Below, in pieces: positions 44,600 to 56,760 of a stretch of DNA of 64,000 bases (positions are counted from its first letter, which is position 1; every line of letters begins with the position of its first letter). The position numbers and the translations under genes were made by a program. Source of the DNA: Auriscalpium vulgare (lineage: Eukaryota > Basidiomycota > Agaricomycetes > Russulales > Auriscalpiaceae). The stretch spans positions 496,001-560,000 of the forward strand of contig JAHBBC010000001.1 of the NCBI GenBank assembly GCA_019915015.1, in the 5' to 3' direction. The notes below the pieces were generated by a model. That model saw nothing but the letters and a program-made list of their open reading frames with translations. It was not told where the DNA came from and made no database searches.

Positions 44600-46915
44600 G
44601 GAGGCGAGGTCCAAGCCAAGCGCGGCGAGGCACGGCGGTCCTGAGGCTCAATGAGGAGGTAAAAAAAATCGTGCCATGAGGAAGTGTCAAGACGAGAGAG
44701 GCAGCCAAGCAGAAAAGCAGTCCAACTGTACAGGGGTTGCACCTGCATAGCAGGGAGCGCATCGCAGAGGTAGGAAGCATCGCGTTGTGCGCGCGACGGC
44801 AGTGTGCTTTGGCAGTACACCGTCATCGCGATGTATTGTGCGATATCGTGATTGGACCGGACCACCTACAACTGCGCACGTACCGCCTCGTGACCCCTTT
44901 GCCCCACCGAGCTCTCCCCGAAAGCCTCCAGGCCCGCCATGAACACCTCCCAAGCCGCCTCCCCCGCAATCGGCGCCGTCACGAACGGCGGGCCCGGGAG
45001 CGAGCCAACGAACTCCTCCACCCGCCGCAGCACCGCGTCCAGCGCGTCGCGCTCCATCGCGTCCTGCGCCTCCGTCCCGAGGCCCGCGTACTCGGCGTAC
45101 CACGCCGCGTCGTTCCGCAGCGCCCGCGCGACGTACAGCTGCACGAGCGGTGCGGGCACACCCCGCGCCCGCGCGGCGTCGTATGCGAGTCGGTGCCCGG
45201 CTGCCTCGACGAGCGCGCGGCAGTGTGGGAGGATGTGCGTGTTGAAGCCCGGCGCGCGGTGGTGCGGCAGCCGCGCCAGGCGCGCGCGGAGTGTGGCAAG
45301 CAGACCCGCTTCGTGCATGGCGAGGAGGGAGGTGGGGTCCGCGGGCACGGGCAGCGAGTAGCGCCCGAGCAGCAGCTCCGTCGCGAGCCCTGCGGGCGGA
45401 AATCAGGGGCAGCATACGGGGCATGGGAAGCAGACAACTCACGGATGGAGAGTCCCAAGATGTCGCCCTCGGAGATGGCGACCCCGCGCGTCTCGTCCTG
45501 TGTACAAGATCGTGGTCATTGTCAGCTGGGAGACCACAGCACACGCGCGCGCGCGACACGCACATGTAAAACGGACATCTGGTTCACAGCGAACAGCCCC
45601 AGCGCGCCACACCGCTCTGCGACTCCGCGCGCCGCCGCCTGCGCATGCTGCACCGTGACCGCCTTCGCGCACGCCGCGACCGCGTTCCTCACGCGGACGT
45701 CGACACGCGCATCCGCGTACACCTCCGTGGCCCAGTGCAGCAGCGCGTCGAGAACGTGCGCATAGGCGATCGCCGCGAGTACGGGGGCCTGCTGCGTGCG
45801 GAAACGCCATATCGGCGCGCCCAAGGCCATGCGACGCTGGCTGTAGCGCAGCCCGAGCTCCGCGTACACGTCCAGGGCGCTGCACGCCCACAGCGAGACG
45901 GCGAGCGTTCCGACAGCGGTGCGTGCGATGCTCGTGCGGAACGCGTCACGTAGGGACGGCGGCGCGTCCAGTGACCCGAGGAGGGCGGCGCGCGGGAGAC
46001 GCACGTGCGAGAAGGATGTAAGGGCGTGGTTGACGGGGTTCGTGCCCTCGCGGTACGGGAGGCGTCTGCAGGCTGCGGTGAGCGGTCGCCTCGCGTCGAC
46101 GATAGTGAGGTGCTGCGTACTGTGCTGTGATACCCGGGCACATGTGCATGCCGTCGTTGAGCTCGACAATGAACGGCCTGATGCCTCTGAATTCGTTCTC
46201 CACGACAAGCCGCGCCAGGACGATGCCGACGCAGGGAGTGCCCATAGGCACAGTCGGCGGCATAAACCTACACCCAGAAATATTTCAGCACACAGCTACG
46301 ATACCACAGGGGAGAAAACTCACTTCGCTGCCTGTGGGTCAGGTGTATGCAGGAGGAACGCGTCCGCATCCGGCATCCACTGTGCGACTGTCTCGATGTT
46401 TTCTGCGTCGAGACCGTGCCCGAGCTCCGTCAGGAGGAATTGGCCGATCTTGCGGTAGGTGAGGAGGTCGTCGACGAGGGACGCCAAGTCCGCCCGCTCG
46501 TGCAGGTGGTGGCTGAGAGTTCCGACGACGAGGTTGTATTGGATGGTGAGGAGCGTGACGCAAGCACCATCCATGGCCAATAAAGGGTCCCGATGGAGGT
46601 CCCAGAATTTGGGCGATAGGGTGCGTACATCCTCCGCCGTCATGTCTAATTCCGGATGCTGGCGTGAATTTGGGCACGAGGGTCAGAAACTGGGAGGGAC
46701 GAACCGTACGCCAGTCCTATGGCTTTGGCCCGATCGTAGGATCGCTTTGCGTTTTCTTGAGGACTGGCGTCGTGCATGCGGGCTCGAAAGATCTGGCTGT
46801 CGCGCAGCTGGTGCGTTGGGAGTAGGGAAGTGGAACCCATCGTAGAAGCGGCGGGCTCGTCTACAACAAGAGTAATATAATATTGCGTGCGCGGACACGG
46901 GCAGTTTATGCAGTG
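44600..46915. repeat. Duplication unit B
   Basis: Direct repeat partner of 40985-43310, about 3.6 kb away. Includes the poly-A-like run (aaaaaaa) and 3' flank of the gene as well as about 70 bp upstream of its start. Confidence 0.85.
44866..46840 (-). CDS. Acyl-CoA oxidase/dehydrogenase-like flavoprotein, copy B (intact)
   Basis: Likely FAD enzyme oxidising the alpha-beta bond of an acyl-CoA, in peroxisome or mitochondrion. ATG 46840 (MGSTSLLPTHQLRDS). Exon 2 reads FWDLHRDPLLAMDG, YRKIGQFLLTELGHGLDAEN and ETVAQWMPDADAFLLHTP without interruption. Next comes the beta-domain MGTPCVGIVLARLVVENEF, RPFIVELNDGMHMCPGITAQ, and, using the acceptor ctgcag at about 46067-46072, RLPYREGTNPVNHALTSFSH. Then GLRYSQRRMALGAPIWRF, HILPHCRALVEAAGHRLAYD and the end REAVRAQL-type tail; stop 44866. 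The last three residues AQL are only a weak resemblance to a PTS1 peroxisomal signal. Substrate unknown. Confidence 0.78.
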
Positions 46916-47342
46916 TTGCGATGACCGCCGTCATGACCAGAGTCATGACGGGGGTTAACGGTCATGCATCATCCCGTCAAGGTCAAAGTGACGGGCCGCG
47001 GTCTCCGAAACTTAAGTTATCAGTCAGATAAGTGGTTGCTTACCTTTTTGAATACAATACATTTTTGTCTTCTCGCGGAGCCTGCAAAGGTTTGAATGTG
47101 TCTGCTCTGCCTCAGGGAGACTAGCCACGATCCTTTTCCGGCCCGTTTTCCAGTCGCGTGGGCAATGTCGACGGTACAGAAAACCACTACACGGCCGAGT
47201 AAAATTGAATGAGATTGTAAGTAATGGCTCGTAGATGCCCAACTTGACGTGTCGGTGAGTCAAATCGAGGCCAACGTTCACAACGCTGGCCGATCCTACC
47301 GACTGGAAGCTACAACTTGGAGTGCGGCACAACATCTGCCTG
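46916..47342. other. Intergenic
   Basis: No gene recognised. A short inverted pattern (ccgtcatgaccagagtcatgacgg, described by its halves cgtcatga/tcatgacg) lies near 46930-46952. Confidence 0.4.
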
Positions 47343-49090
47343 TCAACCCTTCCCTACCCCCTCGAAGCTCGCCAGACTGGGCGGCGACTCCTGGACGCCC
47401 AAAACCTGCTGAGAGCCAGCGATGCGCGTCAGTATACTCCGATCCGGATACTCAACACCGAGACAAATGCTCACGGGTTTCTTGCCGTCCAGCGCAGTAG
47501 TGGCCCCAAAGACCTCTGTTTCGGACGAGATGTGTACAATGGCTGTGGATCGGTCGCGCGTGCTGGTGTCGCGCGCGGCGCTCAACTGCGAGGTCATGTC
47601 GATGAGCTGCACGGTCGTGGTAGCGGCCGATTGTGAGTTGTATTCTCGCGAATTGAGCGTCGTCATGAGCGCGTTGGAGTACACTGCGAAACCAATATGA
47701 GATATTCAATCTCGAGGCGCGCGTTACAGGGACCCGCCTTTGCACATGAGCAGCGTGCTGTAGGCGCGCACGTAAGCATAGATGCCAGAAAGGGAGATGC
47801 TATCCACGCTCACAAGAACGCGTGGTAGTTGGCGTTGATGGCCGCGACGAAAACAATCAGGTCGCACATGGCGGTGGCGGTCGTCGCGAGACCGGTCTCC
47901 ACGGAGAGGCGGATGAGGCGGTTAATTCGCAGTTCGCTATGCCGAAAATGCACTGCTTTCCGCTTCATGAAGAGCTGTAGCATCCGGTAAGTTTATGCCA
48001 CCAGCTGACCACATCAGGGCACTTGCCAGATAGATCATAGCCGTCGAGATAATCTATGATAGGCGTTGTGAGCGGCGATGAAGGAGATGCAGCGGGTAGG
48101 ACTACGCACAAAATCCACCAAGGCACTACCGCCCAGCCAAGTCTAGTGCCCATAGTCAGCGCCAGTAAGCAGCACCGACCCCGAGACTCACGCTGATGCG
48201 AGGGGTGATTGTGTGGAGTTGTGCGACATTTGTGAAGGGGGCAGCCTGATATATAGGCCTCCATCAAGAGTGATGCTACAGAGGGATGCGATAACACGTA
48301 CCCCGATCGTAGTGGAAAAAGCCGCAGCGCATTGTCCGAGAGCGAGCTAAGCAGCTCATGAGCGATGTCAACACGCGGGTGGTCGGGAAAGGACTTACCA
48401 TGACGATGAATGCAGGTAAAATGACCCACTGCGACAGCTTGCGTATGCGCCACGCGTAAAAGATCTGGACCCAAGCAGCAACTGATCCACTCGGTCAGTC
48501 TGTTGTAAATAGGACAGAAACGAGCGTGCAGACCTATCCCTGAGACAGTCGGCAGGGACTTGAACGTCCACGCCGGGAATATGAGCTTCGGGACTTGCCC
48601 CCACCCTACGACCAATACCCCCCATCCGAGATCGAGGCCAATGACGCTTTGCAGGATATCCAAAACGAAGATGATGTAGACTGACAATGAGAGGTAACGG
48701 TCAGACTTGTGCGCGAGTGATGAGAGCGAGAACTAACCCGTTGCCTGGACAAACTTTGGGTCCTTGTAAGGAGTGATATGGTACAGATCTACAGTCAGAG
48801 TAATTAGCGAACTCTCGCGCTCAGAAATGCGCAGTGCGTACATAACTGCACACTGGACACTCCGAACAGAAACCAGCTCATCAGAGCTCCGAGATACTAC
48901 AGTAAGTCATTAGATAGACGGTACGATGGACACAGATCTTGTCGATACTTGCGAGGGGTGCGAGCCTAGGAAACGGGTGTCAGCAACACTGGATCGTCGG
49001 AATTGTGAAATGGACAACACACAGGCGGACGATCTGAGCCTGGGATGGACCTGGTGCATCCGCCCGGATTTCGAGCGATGGAACAGACAT
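47343..49090 (-). CDS. DUF6534-type multi-pass membrane protein B
   Basis: Start ATG 49090 gives MSVPSLEIRADAPG. Across introns follow YLGALMSWFLFGVSSVQL, HITPYKDPKFVQ, VYIIFVLDILQSVIGL, then FPAWTFKSLPTVSGI and, in the frame at about 48400-48500, QIFYAWRIRKLSQWVILPAF. Exon 47820-47930 has RLIRLSVETGLATTATAMCD and LIVFVAAINANYHAFL, the paired sixth and seventh helices. The last exon reads YSNALMTTLNSREYNSQSAA, the family's Y-x-N-x-L-x-x-LNxR motif, and a polar cytoplasmic tail, stop 47343. The helix order and this motif identify the family; function unknown. Confidence 0.72.
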
Positions 49091-49239
49091 CGTGTATGAT
49101 CCAGAGAGCGGGACGAGGACGCAGTATAAAGCAATCGAATTAGCCAATGCGAGGCCACACTGCCGCCTGGGTATCGCGGCTGCCGTCCATCAACGTACCC
49201 CGGGCAGAAGCAAGCTGGCACTACGGCATGGCGCGATGG

Positions 49240-49863
49240 CGTGGATGGGAAATCCGTTCCGTCGGGTCAGTTGGCGCGCCAACTACCGGCAGTGTCTGAT
49301 CAACGAAGACCGCTGGCGGAGGCGTGCGAGGATAGTCCCAATTTGAGGTCAAGAGCGAGGGAGGATGGACAGCGGTCTGCTGCTGGGAATTGGGCGGCGG
49401 AGCGGCGTCTCGTCGCGTTGCGTTCATCGACGAGAAAGAAGTCCTCTGAAGGCGGGCAGGGTTTTAGCGGCCAGTGGATATTGACACCTGTATAATAACG
49501 CAACGTAGTCTTTCGGCGCTGATGAAGAACGCCTGTTAGGAAGAAAGGAAGACAAACGTTAGCTGCACCATGGCGCCATACTACGTTATAAATCGATACC
49601 TCAGCTGCTAGTGCCCCTTCGCACAGGATCACCATCAACATGGGCGGTGACTCCGCTGCATGATTGTGTCGATGCGCACATGCGATCCCAATTCTCGAAC
49701 TTCGCGCTGTGACGATGATGCCACGATTGGCAGCATAACTGGCTTCGAGCGTAAACGCATGGCACAGGCTGTGAATATTCGTCAGAGCGTAGGCGCGATG
49801 TAACGGCGGGAACGTACCAAGGGAGATCCACACTAATAAACCGGACAGTACAGCGCGTACCAT
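49240..49863 (-). CDS. Unknown gene X (probably damaged)
   Basis: Family not recognised. ATG at 49863 starts MVRAVLSGLLVWISLGTF, a hydrophobic signal or anchor, then YAANRGIIVTARSS and LMVILCEGALAAEVSIYNVV. The C-terminal text NQTLPVVGAPTDPTERISH-like (49240-49300) is in a different frame from the part before it, consistent with a small indel or an unseen intron. A decayed paralogue is at 22.1-22.8 kb on the opposite strand. Could be a membrane protein; low confidence. Confidence 0.4.
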
Positions 49864-51177
49864 GTCGGCATGTCGTGAGATCCCCCGGGCGTCGGAAAAA
49901 GGTCCCAACTACGACCGGGGAGCGATGCCAGCGATCCGAAGTAATGGTTGCGCATCCATTTTGTGCCACGGCATAGGGTATACATATAGGACTAGTGATC
50001 GTCTCGGAGGCTCGAAAACCGGGGTGTTGCACGACAGTAGTATCGGCGTCGAGAGGCTCCTCGCCGCGACTGCTGGCACGAAGTTCTCACGACCTTCCCT
50101 CCTGGAGTCCTTCACTGACATCGCTCGCACGCAGCACTCTATGTCCAAACATGCGCTTCATCATCGGATACGAGTCGATCGCCGTAGCCTGATCCTTCTC
50201 GGCCCTCCATACCACACGACGTCCTGGGATAGGATAGGATAGGACCCCAAACGGTTTGTTTGTGGACCGTATCAGCTCTGAGCATGTCGGACAAGTCCAG
50301 ATACTCTTCGACACTCGAAGTGGGAAGCCGCACATAAGGCGAGGACGCCAGTATTCGGAGGGAGTGGGCGGTTGGATCCATCATGGGTATGTCTTCTGCT
50401 CCGGAGTCAATGGCACAGTCTGGCTTACCGAACCATATTAGACCCAACGTTCCTGTCTCTGAGAGAGGTGCCGACATAGGCGACCTTCAATGTGTACGTC
50501 GAAGTTGACTGAGCGCGGGGTGCGATCGAAGGTGCGTTCACCACTCTGTGGCGGTTGGATACATAACTCAGACAATTTCAGGCTCTTCGAAGCTCGTGAA
50601 CCTCCTTGCGCTCCACATTCCCGCCCCGTCAACGTACGAATCTGCTACATCATTGCGCTGGGTGAGACAACGCCCGCCCGTTCGCACACTGCTCAAGCAC
50701 CGATGCTGATTTATATCGGCAGCGGCAAACCGAGCTTACGACCTCGCATGTCTTGTTGTGGACTGGCTGCAAGGTGGGACACGCGCTGAACACAACGAGC
50801 GTGAAACACGTCAGGCGCGGCCCAACCTGGAGTCTGGACGGGGCGCCCGTCGTGATGGACCGTCTCGTTGACGCCGCGTTCGGGACCTGGAGTCCGGACG
50901 GCGTACACCGATTGGTGCGTCAGAAGGGTTAGGCTGCTATCACTTACCCACCGGCCTTTTTTCACCGCAGCCTCCGTATTGAGGTCTATCCGACTCTCTC
51001 ACTAGGGCCGGACGCGACCGCTCAGCCGACGCTGCTTCAATGCGTCGCCCGGCCCGTGTACACAACCTCGCGGCAGCAGGCGTACGGATCATTGATGGGC
51101 GCCGAGCCGAGTACTTATAGCTGCTGCGTCGGCGCAGACTGCCTACCCCCTCCCCTCTGCATCCCTCCATCTGCATC
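49864..51177. other. Unassigned region
   Basis: No gene recognised. A gatag triple repeat lies near 50226-50245. The final 150 bp before 51178 should hold the promoter of the Mpo1-like gene; a cttata motif at about 51114 might act as a TATA element. Confidence 0.35.
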
Positions 51178-51992
51178 ATGCTCGCAGATTCCTTCGACAT
51201 TCGCAAGCAAGTATGTGCTTTTGTATCGGCAATCAGTACTTGGTTCACTCAGTTGCTTTCGCAGCTTGCATTCTACGGCGCGTATCACGCCAACCCTGTC
51301 AACATCGTGATCCACGTCGTCTGCATTCCGATCATTGCATGGTGAGTCTCGCATGCCAGTCGCGAGCGAGCACGTCCTGACAGCCGCGGCTCAGGACGTT
51401 CAAGGTCTTCCTGGCGGACGTTCCGACACCCTCCTTCGTGCCAGAAATCCACTACACATTCAACGAGTATTTGGCCTTTGACCTCAACTGGTCTGTCCCG
51501 TTCGCCGCTACATATCTGGTTTACTACTACGCTTTGGATCCAACCGCCGCGGTAAGCTGACAGCTTGGACTTTTGCTCCTTGTCTGACGCTTTCTATCAC
51601 AGGCCCTCTATACCCCGCAATGGATTTTGTCGACATTGAGCGCGGCAGCCTTCTCCAAGACCGGTGACCACGTCAAAGTTGCCGCTATCGCGCATGGCCT
51701 GGGCTGGATCGCCCAGTTCATAGGACACGGTGTAGCGGAGGGGCGCGCGCCTGCGCTCCTCGACAACCTTCTTGCGGGTACGTTTGACCTTGTCTGGCGC
51801 GGGACCCAATCTGACGTCTTTTGCCTGGCCATAGCACTCGTCACGGGCCCGTTCTTCGTCCATCTTGAGATCCTGTTCACCTTGGGCTACAAACCTGAGA
51901 TGCACAAGCAGCTCAAGAACGATGTGGGAAAGGAGATTCTGCGTATCAAGACGATCGAGGGTGACAAGAAGAGGGCGCGCAAGGAGCTGTGA
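51178..51992 (+). CDS. Mpo1-like (DUF962/YGL010w) 2-hydroxy fatty acid dioxygenase
   Basis: ER membrane enzyme of the Mpo1 family, which in yeast shortens 2-hydroxy fatty acids from phytosphingosine breakdown by alpha-oxidation using Fe2+. Five exons join cleanly: 51178-51210, 51265-51341, 51395-51551, 51603-51777 and 51835-51992, giving 199 residues, about the family length. Hallmarks: FYGAYHANPVNIVIHVVCIP with the conserved H-x-x-x-x-N and second His, a hydrophobic hairpin, AHGLGWIAQFIGHGVAEGRA with the second His pair, and APFF-like TGPFFVHLEILFTLGY. All expected His residues are present. The C-terminus is a charged tail (KRARKEL). Best-defined gene of the window and probably a conserved core gene. 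Confidence 0.93.
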
Positions 51993-53824
51993 TGATCTTC
52001 ATGAGTCATTCTGTGTTCATGTGTATATTGCGACTCGGTGCTATCAATACTGGTAGCTCCTCGACCTTCTTCCGTACCGCTGTGAGGCTGTAAAGTGCAT
52101 CTAGTTTTCAAAAACAGAGGAAAACGAGAGTACGGCTGCGCTTCAAGTTCGTAGTACCGTGTGAAAGTCGCGTCGACTGCCCTACTAGATGCTCAACGTT
52201 GCGCCGATACTGCCTAACTTACTGCCTGCAACCTGCCTTTGGGCGCTGCCACACACGCGTTGAGGACGAACGCACCGCATGCAAGTGCTCTGTTTTCGGC
52301 GAGTGTATGTCTGGGACTCCGACAGGTATGTAACAGTACCTGGCCCTTGCCGAGCGGCCCGTCGTAGCCGGGCCGTCAAGTCACCAGTGTGGCCGCCTGG
52401 CTTCAAAGCTTCAACTTTCAAGCTTTCAAGTTCCAGTTCAAGTGACATCCGAGGCAGCACAACGCCTAGCACATCTTAATCCCGCCAACCTTCCGCCGCT
52501 TCAATCATCATTGATACTCGAAGGGCGCGCGCGCCCGTACTTCTTCTGCCAGTGGCCGCGCTCCTCGGCATCCTGATCCTGAGTTTGTCTCCACTAGTAG
52601 TGTCTGGTTGGCATGCACGCGTCCGGCTCGACGCCATGTCAATCGCTTGCATTGACACAGCGTGATACATAGTATGTGGGGTTGTGGCGGTTGTAGCGGT
52701 TACATGCTGACAGCGCTGACTACTGGGCCCCTCGCTTGTGAGGGTCTTCAACTCGGATCTTCTGACGACACATCTGACGCCAGGTCAAAGTAAAACGAGC
52801 GTGGCGTGGCGCTGTCCACTTCACCTCGGACTCACACCCTACGATGCTCAATCGGGACGGAATTGTTATCGGGTCATGGCCCACCCACCATCCACAATCT
52901 AGCTTCTCGATGTGGCTTGTACGCGCAAACCCCACAGGGTAGTCTCCCGGCCTGAGGCATGGTAGACCGATCCAAGCCTTCACATGCTTCACAGCTCAGG
53001 TCTCGGGATCATCTGTCTATCACAGGGTGGCGATTGCCATCCTGTCGCATTAATCATCAGCCTTACGCCCCGTACCACATCGGACGCCGAGGGGTCTCTC
53101 GCCGTGGTATCTGAGATGACATATCTTGGTAGATGAGTGGTCTATCAGGTTCTCGATTCTCGAAGTTGATGAGAGTTGACGGACAGGTACAGCAAGATAC
53201 CGACTTCCATTTCTCTTAATGGCTCTTCCAAGGCTTGTCTTTGCTTCGAAGCGGTACATCATTTTCTTTCGCTCGGTCTCTCTGGATGGGCCGTCGTCTC
53301 ATTTGATCCCGGGAGTCTGCCGCACATAGCTTACCGCTCGCACACTGACCTCCACATGTACAACAAGCTCGAGGTCGATTTATAATTGATTGTCCTGATC
53401 TCCATTCCATCCATCCGCCGCGTTTGGTGGCACCCGACTTGTTAGTTGGAGCACAGGGTGATTGTTTGCCCCGCCGTGTGCCCGTCTTGAGTCGAGCGCT
53501 CGCGCGGTGGCCGCCCGCGCATGGAAAATCTCGACAATACCTCTTACTTGCATTTTTAGCTTGCAAATACGATCTTAAGCTCAAAATGACGCGATTGAAG
53601 GGTGTCGCTCGAAGACAAGGGTACAGCAGCACATAACATAGGGATAGCTCAGCCGACTACAAAGATAAGAATGCATAGAGCTCCTGGCCAAAAGCGCACT
53701 CTCTCAGATACCACGGTCCAACTGTCAATGAGGAGTGATTAATTCGTACAAGGAAGAGGAAGGCATGTAGGCTTACACTGTATGGCTTCGCCATGTCGCT
53801 TCCCTGCGCCAGGTCAGAATCAGT
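51993..53824. other. Unassigned region
   Basis: About 1.8 kb with only short frames on both strands, none recognisable. An aagctttcaag-type run occurs near 52408-52432. Confidence 0.4.
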
Positions 53825-55753
53825 CTAGCACGCAGAGTAGCGGGGAAATTGGTCACTCACGACAGTCCTATCCATCGCGATGCTCACCACCTGGTGGTGC
53901 GGAATATTGCTCGATGCCGTAGCTCCTGTTTCCGCTGAGAACTTGGAAAGCGGTACCGAGTTGATCGCACTATCGTTGAGGGCGCGCCGTATGGAGTCAC
54001 GACTGTTCAGCCTGGAGCCCTCCCATAAGCATGTCGGAGCCCCCCACAGCATAAGATACGTACGAAGTGAGCACAGCGTTAGTGTACACTTCAAGCTCCA
54101 GTAAGCACACGGAACAGTGGGCACAAACGAAGGCACGTACATTTTGCGAGCATGAAGTCGAAGAACAGGACGTAGAGCGCGGATGGTGCCGCCAGATACT
54201 ACTCAAAATGAGTCGTGAATGTGCACGTTAGACAGAGGGATATGTACCGCAATGAGTGCCGCTATCACGAAGAGCCTGTAACGTTGGCCATCAGATGCCT
54301 GATCCTGCACAACGCTGGAAAGAAAGACATACGTCGTGAGTGTGCCCGTCGTAACTGTCAGGATAATGAGCTTGGTGACCATATCATCCGACCTGTCGAA
54401 CAACATATGTCAGCTACGTGAAGTGGTAGCTCGAAAGCTCTACTTGCTTTCGGAATCCGGTTCGGCTCCTCTGCAGATAGAATGACGTGAAGGCGGAGAT
54501 GAGCACGTCAGCCACCACGGCTACGCACAGCCCGGTCACCCCAGTGGACTATAGAGGGAGATGAGTAGTGCTCCTTCGCCCGCTGAGAGAGAAAAGAAGC
54601 CACCTTCAATTTGACCTCAGCTTCGGCAAGGTTCGGGATGAACATGCTGCGGTTATTTAGCTATCGCAATGATTCGGATGCGGAAAGATGCCATACTGAC
54701 CCGCGGATCGGGAAGACTTAACAACCGTTAGTGTGACTACGAAATTAAAAAATGCGCACGCTCACGTAAGTTCATCGCTGGGAGGACGCGCGCGAGGGGA
54801 CGATCAGGTTCCAAGAAGCAATATTTATTGGTGCGCTCTCACCCAGATGCGCAGCGGTGAAGAAACCCTGAGAATGTGGTTAGTTGGGACACATTTTGAT
54901 AACTGTATCAACTCACACAGACTCCAGTGACAAACCTGTTGGAGCTGACTGTCCGATTTTCAGAGTTGGAATGAGACGATGAGCGGCGGCCATGGACGTA
55001 CGACGCCAAATTCTAGCAACAAAGAAACTATCGAAGAATTATATTCAGTGATTTGTGGCCCGATCGATGGGGTAGGCAAGCCTACCTTTCGACCACGAAT
55101 GCGATGAGGGCCTGCATGGGAAAGGCACCGGTAAGCAAGTAACGAGATAGACTTCATAGGTTGCCTACGTTGAAGATGATTCCAACCTGTAATAATTGGG
55201 AAGGTCAGCGCCAGGCTAGGGTAAAGGGTTCGGACATGCTTGCGACACACCTCAATGCTCCTGAGTGCCGAGGCCCAGTGAGTATTTGTCCGATTTCAGA
55301 ACGAAAAACTTGCCAGATATTTGACAGAAGGGCTATGGGATCGGCGTAGTGTGTTATCAAATAATAATAGAACGCGTGTATAGCTAGGATTTGATGCGTC
55401 GTGTCGAGAAGGCTACGGGATGCGGAGCACCGTCAGTCTCATTCTCGCGCGAGAGAGATCTCGCGGACATACAGGAGAGTGGTGACCTGTAATGAAGGGA
55501 TCGGTACACACCGAAGGAAATGACTGGCAAAGTACTCACCAGAGCGTTCAACACCGTGGTATTCTGTCCCAAGTTCGCGGAGCGAAAGTAGTGGAACGAC
55601 TGGATGCACGTTACCCCATAAAACCTACGAATAGTTGTGAGTTGGAAAGGCTGCAAAGGTACTAAAGACAAACATGGAGGAAATCGCAATGCCGAGGTAT
55701 GCAACCCCGATGGTGCCGCCACGATCGAACGACGCGAGAATAGCAGATTCCAT
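53825..55753 (-). CDS. DUF6534-type multi-pass membrane protein C
   Basis: ATG 55753 starts MESAILASFDRGGTIGVAYL, and an intron joins to FYGVTCIQSFHYFRSANLGQ, the first two helices. Later exons include DDMVTKLIILTVTTGTLTTY (54340-54400) and YLAAPSALYVLFFDFMLAK (54140-54200). Then VYTNAVLTS joins by an intron ending ctccag to LNSRDSIRRALNDSAINSVP. Together these rebuild the diagnostic Y-x-N-x-x-L-x-S-LNSR motif. A polar tail follows; a further small exon after 53870 (donor gtgagt) may supply the true end near 53770-53800. All joins examined keep the frame, so the gene looks intact. Confidence 0.72.
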
Positions 55754-56620
55754 CTGGAGTGGTGAAGGTCAATGAGCCTGGTTTCCTCTCAGCGATTCAA
55801 GACGTACGGATGTCGACGTAGCTGGGACCGGGAGAGTGAGTTGTGTGAGCGTGAGCGTGCTCTTTGGGAACGGGCGACTAGATATACACTCGCCAAGCAC
55901 AGAACGCTCTCACGCGCTAACGCGCTGTCCACATGGCGATACACCAAGACAGACCTGCCAAACCAAGGGAACTCTCCGCAGCGGAGGTTGTTGGTGCAGC
56001 ATATTGCAGACGTGCTTGCCTATGATCAGATGCATCAATGCCGGTGATGAACAGCGCGGGGTCCCCGTGGCAGTACAGAAACGGTGGAGAAGCACAGAAT
56101 GGCGAGCAAGAAGGTCGGGAGGCCCAACAAGCGTGTGGGAGCGTGGAAGCGGGGTGCGGGGGCTCTACTGCAGTCCCGGAGTCGGGCTCGTGAATTCGAA
56201 CGAGTGTGTGGTGTGGGCTCAGAGCCGTGATCGGATCTATATGTAGCCACAGCGCGCAAGTAGTAGTACAGTGACATACATCGATCTGGGGGAGGAAGCA
56301 CAGATGCCGCGTAATCAGCGCCGTGCTTGTGAACAACCGATGTTTGGTCACCGATCGGTCAAGCATGAAGATACCGAAAATCTGCAGGATGCTCACGAGT
56401 CGCCACAAGAGCCTGGTGGATCTGGTACAGCCGCCAGCGCAAGGAATCACGTCGAGGTCGCGCGCGCCCGCAGGGCCTGCGCCGAGGAGTCGCCGCCGAA
56501 GTATATGGCACTGCCGTGCCCCCGACTGCGCAGCTGTGGCCCACGTAGTGCACGCTGCCCGCAATCACGAAGACAAGAGTTGACGGTTGCCAGTCGGAGG
56601 CTCCAGCGGGCTTCCGAGTC
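55754..56620. other. Unassigned region
   Basis: No recognised gene, although a 215-codon minus frame is open over 55917-56564. It is low in expected codon bias and matches nothing I know. An 8-bp inverted pair (ctcgtgaattcgaacgag) lies at about 56188. Confidence 0.35.
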
Positions 56621-56760
56621 GGGACTGGACTCCGAACTCCTAACATGAGCAAACAACATGTCTGGGTACCCGACATAACTATATATTCGTTTCACAAGGA
56701 GCCGCGACAAACGAGTAAAAATGAATACATACTGAAACCGACTAGCTATGTTTCCCCCCA

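Noticed and set aside
46060..46080. Apparent 2-bp frameshift in acyl-CoA copy B relative to copy A
   Set aside because: It lies at the end of an intron; using the AG directly before acgcctcccg restores the same frame in both copies.
50223..50245. gatag repeats as a regulatory array
   Set aside because: Only three or four short units; too little to distinguish from chance.
55917..56564. 215-codon minus frame as a gene
   Set aside because: No recognisable domain, no clear exon borders, and composition unlike nearby coding exons; kept as unassigned.
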